From Musa acuminata AAA Group (lineage: Eukaryota > Streptophyta > Magnoliopsida > Zingiberales > Musaceae), in contig NC_088357.1 in the NCBI RefSeq assembly GCF_036884655.1, positions 44,851,501 through 44,915,500 on the forward strand: a stretch of DNA of 64,000 nt. The letters run 5' to 3'. This document shows positions 61,801 to 64,000 of the stretch, piece by piece (the first letter of the stretch is position 1; each line of letters starts with the position of its first letter). The notes under the pieces are model-generated. The model saw only the letters and a program-made list of their open reading frames with translations. It had not been told where the DNA came from and made no database searches. The position numbers and the translations under genes are program-made.

Positions 61801-63000
61801 TTTAGCTTACACATATTCGGAGTTTCCTTTTTGTTTCCTCTTACTGGCGATTGTTTTGGAGATTCTGTTTTCTTTCCTTGTTTTCTGGCTTGTCTGGAAC
61901 TTCCTTAGCAATGGGATGCACTTGAAAGGTGCATTAGCCACTTTGTTTTGCCATGTTGCCTTCTTTGTTCCTTTTTCTTCTTGCAAAAGTTGGAACTGAT
62001 TGCTTCTAGTTTCTTTGCACAGATTAATTTGCTTCTGAACTTTTAGTGCTAGAGTTCTTGGATTGCTAGACTGCAATTTTATCACTATTACTTCAGGTAC
62101 TACTTTGATTGAAACCTCATGGTGATGATTTAGTGGTTTAGTGTCTCCTTTCGGAACACTAAAAGAATCTTGCACAAATTTGTATTCCAATATATCCTCG
62201 TTTTTGGGAGCTAGACTTATTGTGATTCATTTGGAGCTAAGCTCGATTTAGTGGTTTGATACCCAGAAGACCGATTCCTAGGTTGGGCTTTTGTTATTAA
62301 AATGGTGGATCTAAAGGTGTAGTAGAATTTGGTAAAAACAGAGGAGAATGAGTTTGATATTAGTGTGTGAGGAAGGAAACTGTCAAGGTGTACGGATCTA
62401 CTTTGATATTAGTGTCTCCTTGTGCATTCTCTGATGTATATTGACTTACCAATGATCATTTCAGCCGCCAGTGAGAGGAATACGCAACATATATCTGGAG
62501 CCAACTGAACATAAATTTTATGTTCCTTATAAGAAAGATGCAATTGTCGTGTTACTTACTTGAAATATTTTAGTGAGTCTTAACTTATGGACACTACAGG
62601 CTAGAGAATTGGATATGGGTGTTTAAATACAAGCTTGTCAATTCTCTTCCATACTGTGTGTTCCTCTCGTAACATATATGAAGATTCTCGATTATATGAC
62701 AGCTAAAAATTTGTCTTTTCAGTTCTTTGGGCTGCAATGCTCATCATTCATTCTGTTTATATTTACATGTATGTTTGAATGTATTTATGTGCAGAATGCA
62801 AAACATATAGTTGTGTATATATTTGATATATAAAAGGAAAAGTTAAAATGTGCCAATTGAAGATATCTTAGACCGTTAAATAGTTCAAAATGGGCATGGA
62901 AGTTGACAAAACTTTCTTAAAGGGCATGAATATTTTGCAATTGAAGATTTTCATCACGATTTGGAATGAACTCTCTTAGTCATTAGAAAACTTACATGAT
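61801..63000. other. Probable intron or spacer
   Basis: T-rich, intron-like composition; no coding sequence or repeat recognised. Confidence 0.4.
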
Positions 63001-64000
63001 ACAACAATAATAATAAGGTCATAAGTTTCAACTATTTGGAGTCAACTATATGGATCTTTTATCATAATTGAGATCGGTAAAAAGTCATATGTTTAGTTAA
63101 GTTTAGAGTACTTAAATCATTATTTATAATTTCTACTAAAATCAATTTAGGCCTTCCTCTATCACTTCTTGTACCACTAACATTAATCATTTTACCCCTT
63201 CTGACTATTGCATCTGGAGGTCTCTTAAACACATGTATATACCATCCTAAATAATTTTCTCTTATCTTCTATCGAAGCGATACTTAATTGTTTACGAATA
63301 AAAGTATTTCTTTTTCTATCTTTCTTAGTAACCCCATACATCCATCTCAACATTCTTATCTCGGCAATATAAACGTTTGTGTATTTTTTTTTTTCACTAC
63401 CCAATACTCAGATCCATAAAACATTATTAGTCTCTTACAATTGTCTTATAAAATTTTTTATTTAATTTTAAAAATATCCGATCATCACACAGGACTCCTG
63501 ACACCCATCACTATTTTTAGCATTATGTTTTTACTTTATAATAATATTTTTATCAATATTTCTATCTTATCGAATAATTGATCCGAGAACCCTAAAACTT
63601 TTACCTAAGTGGATTTCTCGTCAATCTAATTTAACTATATTCTCATGTTTATTTTTAAAATTACTGAAATTATATTTTATATATTCAATTTTAATTATAC
63701 TTAATTTAAAACATTTAGTTTCTAAGGTTTACCTCCATAGTTTAAGTTTATAATTAATTCTACTTAGGCTCTCATCAACTAACACAATATCATCAGCAAA
63801 TAACATAAAAGGTAAAGACCTAATATGGATCCTTGATGTAATCCTATGCTAATCGAAAACTCACTAGACACGTTCTTTATAATTCTAACACTAGTAGCTA
63901 CATTATCATACATATCTTTAATAATATCAATATAATTAGTGGATACACTTTTTTTTTCTAAAACTTACCATAATAAATATCTAAGAACCCTATCATAAGC
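63001..64000 (-). mobile_element. Decayed LINE (non-LTR) 3' part, cut by window end
   Basis: Minus-strand broken frames give GLHQGSILGLYLL, MLFADDIVLVDE (the ADD catalytic pair of reverse transcriptase), LETKCFKLS, and after a gap TNVYIAEIRMLRWMYGVTKKD and RNTFIRKQL. These are standard pieces of plant LINE RT and its C-terminus, with stops and frame shifts between. The 3' end is marked by a (TTA)n-like tail (AATAATAATAA on the plus strand near 63005). The 5' part lies beyond 64000. Confidence 0.82.

Overview
This is a window of plant nuclear DNA. Genes have spliced exons with GT/AG junctions, coding islands are separated by AT-rich spacers, and Gypsy, Copia and LINE remnants are common. GC-rich first exons next to AT-rich intergenic DNA suggest a monocot. 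A banana-family (Zingiberales) source is plausible but is inference only.

Left part (1-12.2 kb): a cluster of L-type lectin receptor kinase (LecRK) loci on the plus strand. The first is cut by the window edge and only its kinase half is visible. The second is a wreck: its lectin start, juxtamembrane piece and kinase tail are separated by a 7-kb Tat-type Gypsy retrotransposon (2199-9250, minus strand) and an AT-rich insert. The third keeps only the lectin domain and a frame-shifted membrane segment. The Tat element lacks protease, reverse transcriptase and RNase H. It carries an antisense, intron-containing extra ORF and a 56-bp minisatellite. From 12.5 to 17.9 kb there are decayed Gypsy and Copia remnants and AT-rich DNA.

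Middle part (18-39 kb): a tandem segmental duplication. Each unit begins with a seven-exon CDT1 replication-licensing gene on the plus strand, followed by a MORC-family GHKL ATPase gene on the minus strand. The left CDT1 copy has one premature stop and its MORC partner is reduced to a fragment near 22.2-22.7 kb. The right CDT1 (24068-27382, 543 codons) and the right MORC (28885-38926, 19 exons, 711 codons from the proposed start) can be read through without a break.

Right part (39-64 kb): mostly repeats and AT-rich spacer, with two genes I consider intact. One encodes a small plastid-targeted acidic protein (two exons, 47556-50924, minus). The other is a caffeoyl-CoA O-methyltransferase-like gene (five exons, 51571-52603, minus) with one apparent GC-AG intron. 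A STE20-like kinase pseudogene lies at 56.2-57.5 kb, diverged tandem repeats at 58.4-59.85 kb, a GC-rich promoter-like region at 61.0-61.8 kb, and a decayed LINE at the right edge.

The genes do not form a single pathway. CDT1 (replication licensing) and MORC (chromatin compaction and silencing) are both nuclear, but their proximity looks like a product of the duplication. I found no CRISPR array, operon-like system or clearly new molecular machine. The most informative signals are the duplication history, the chimeric retrotransposon and its spliced antisense ORF. Protein families were assigned from remembered motifs, without database searches.
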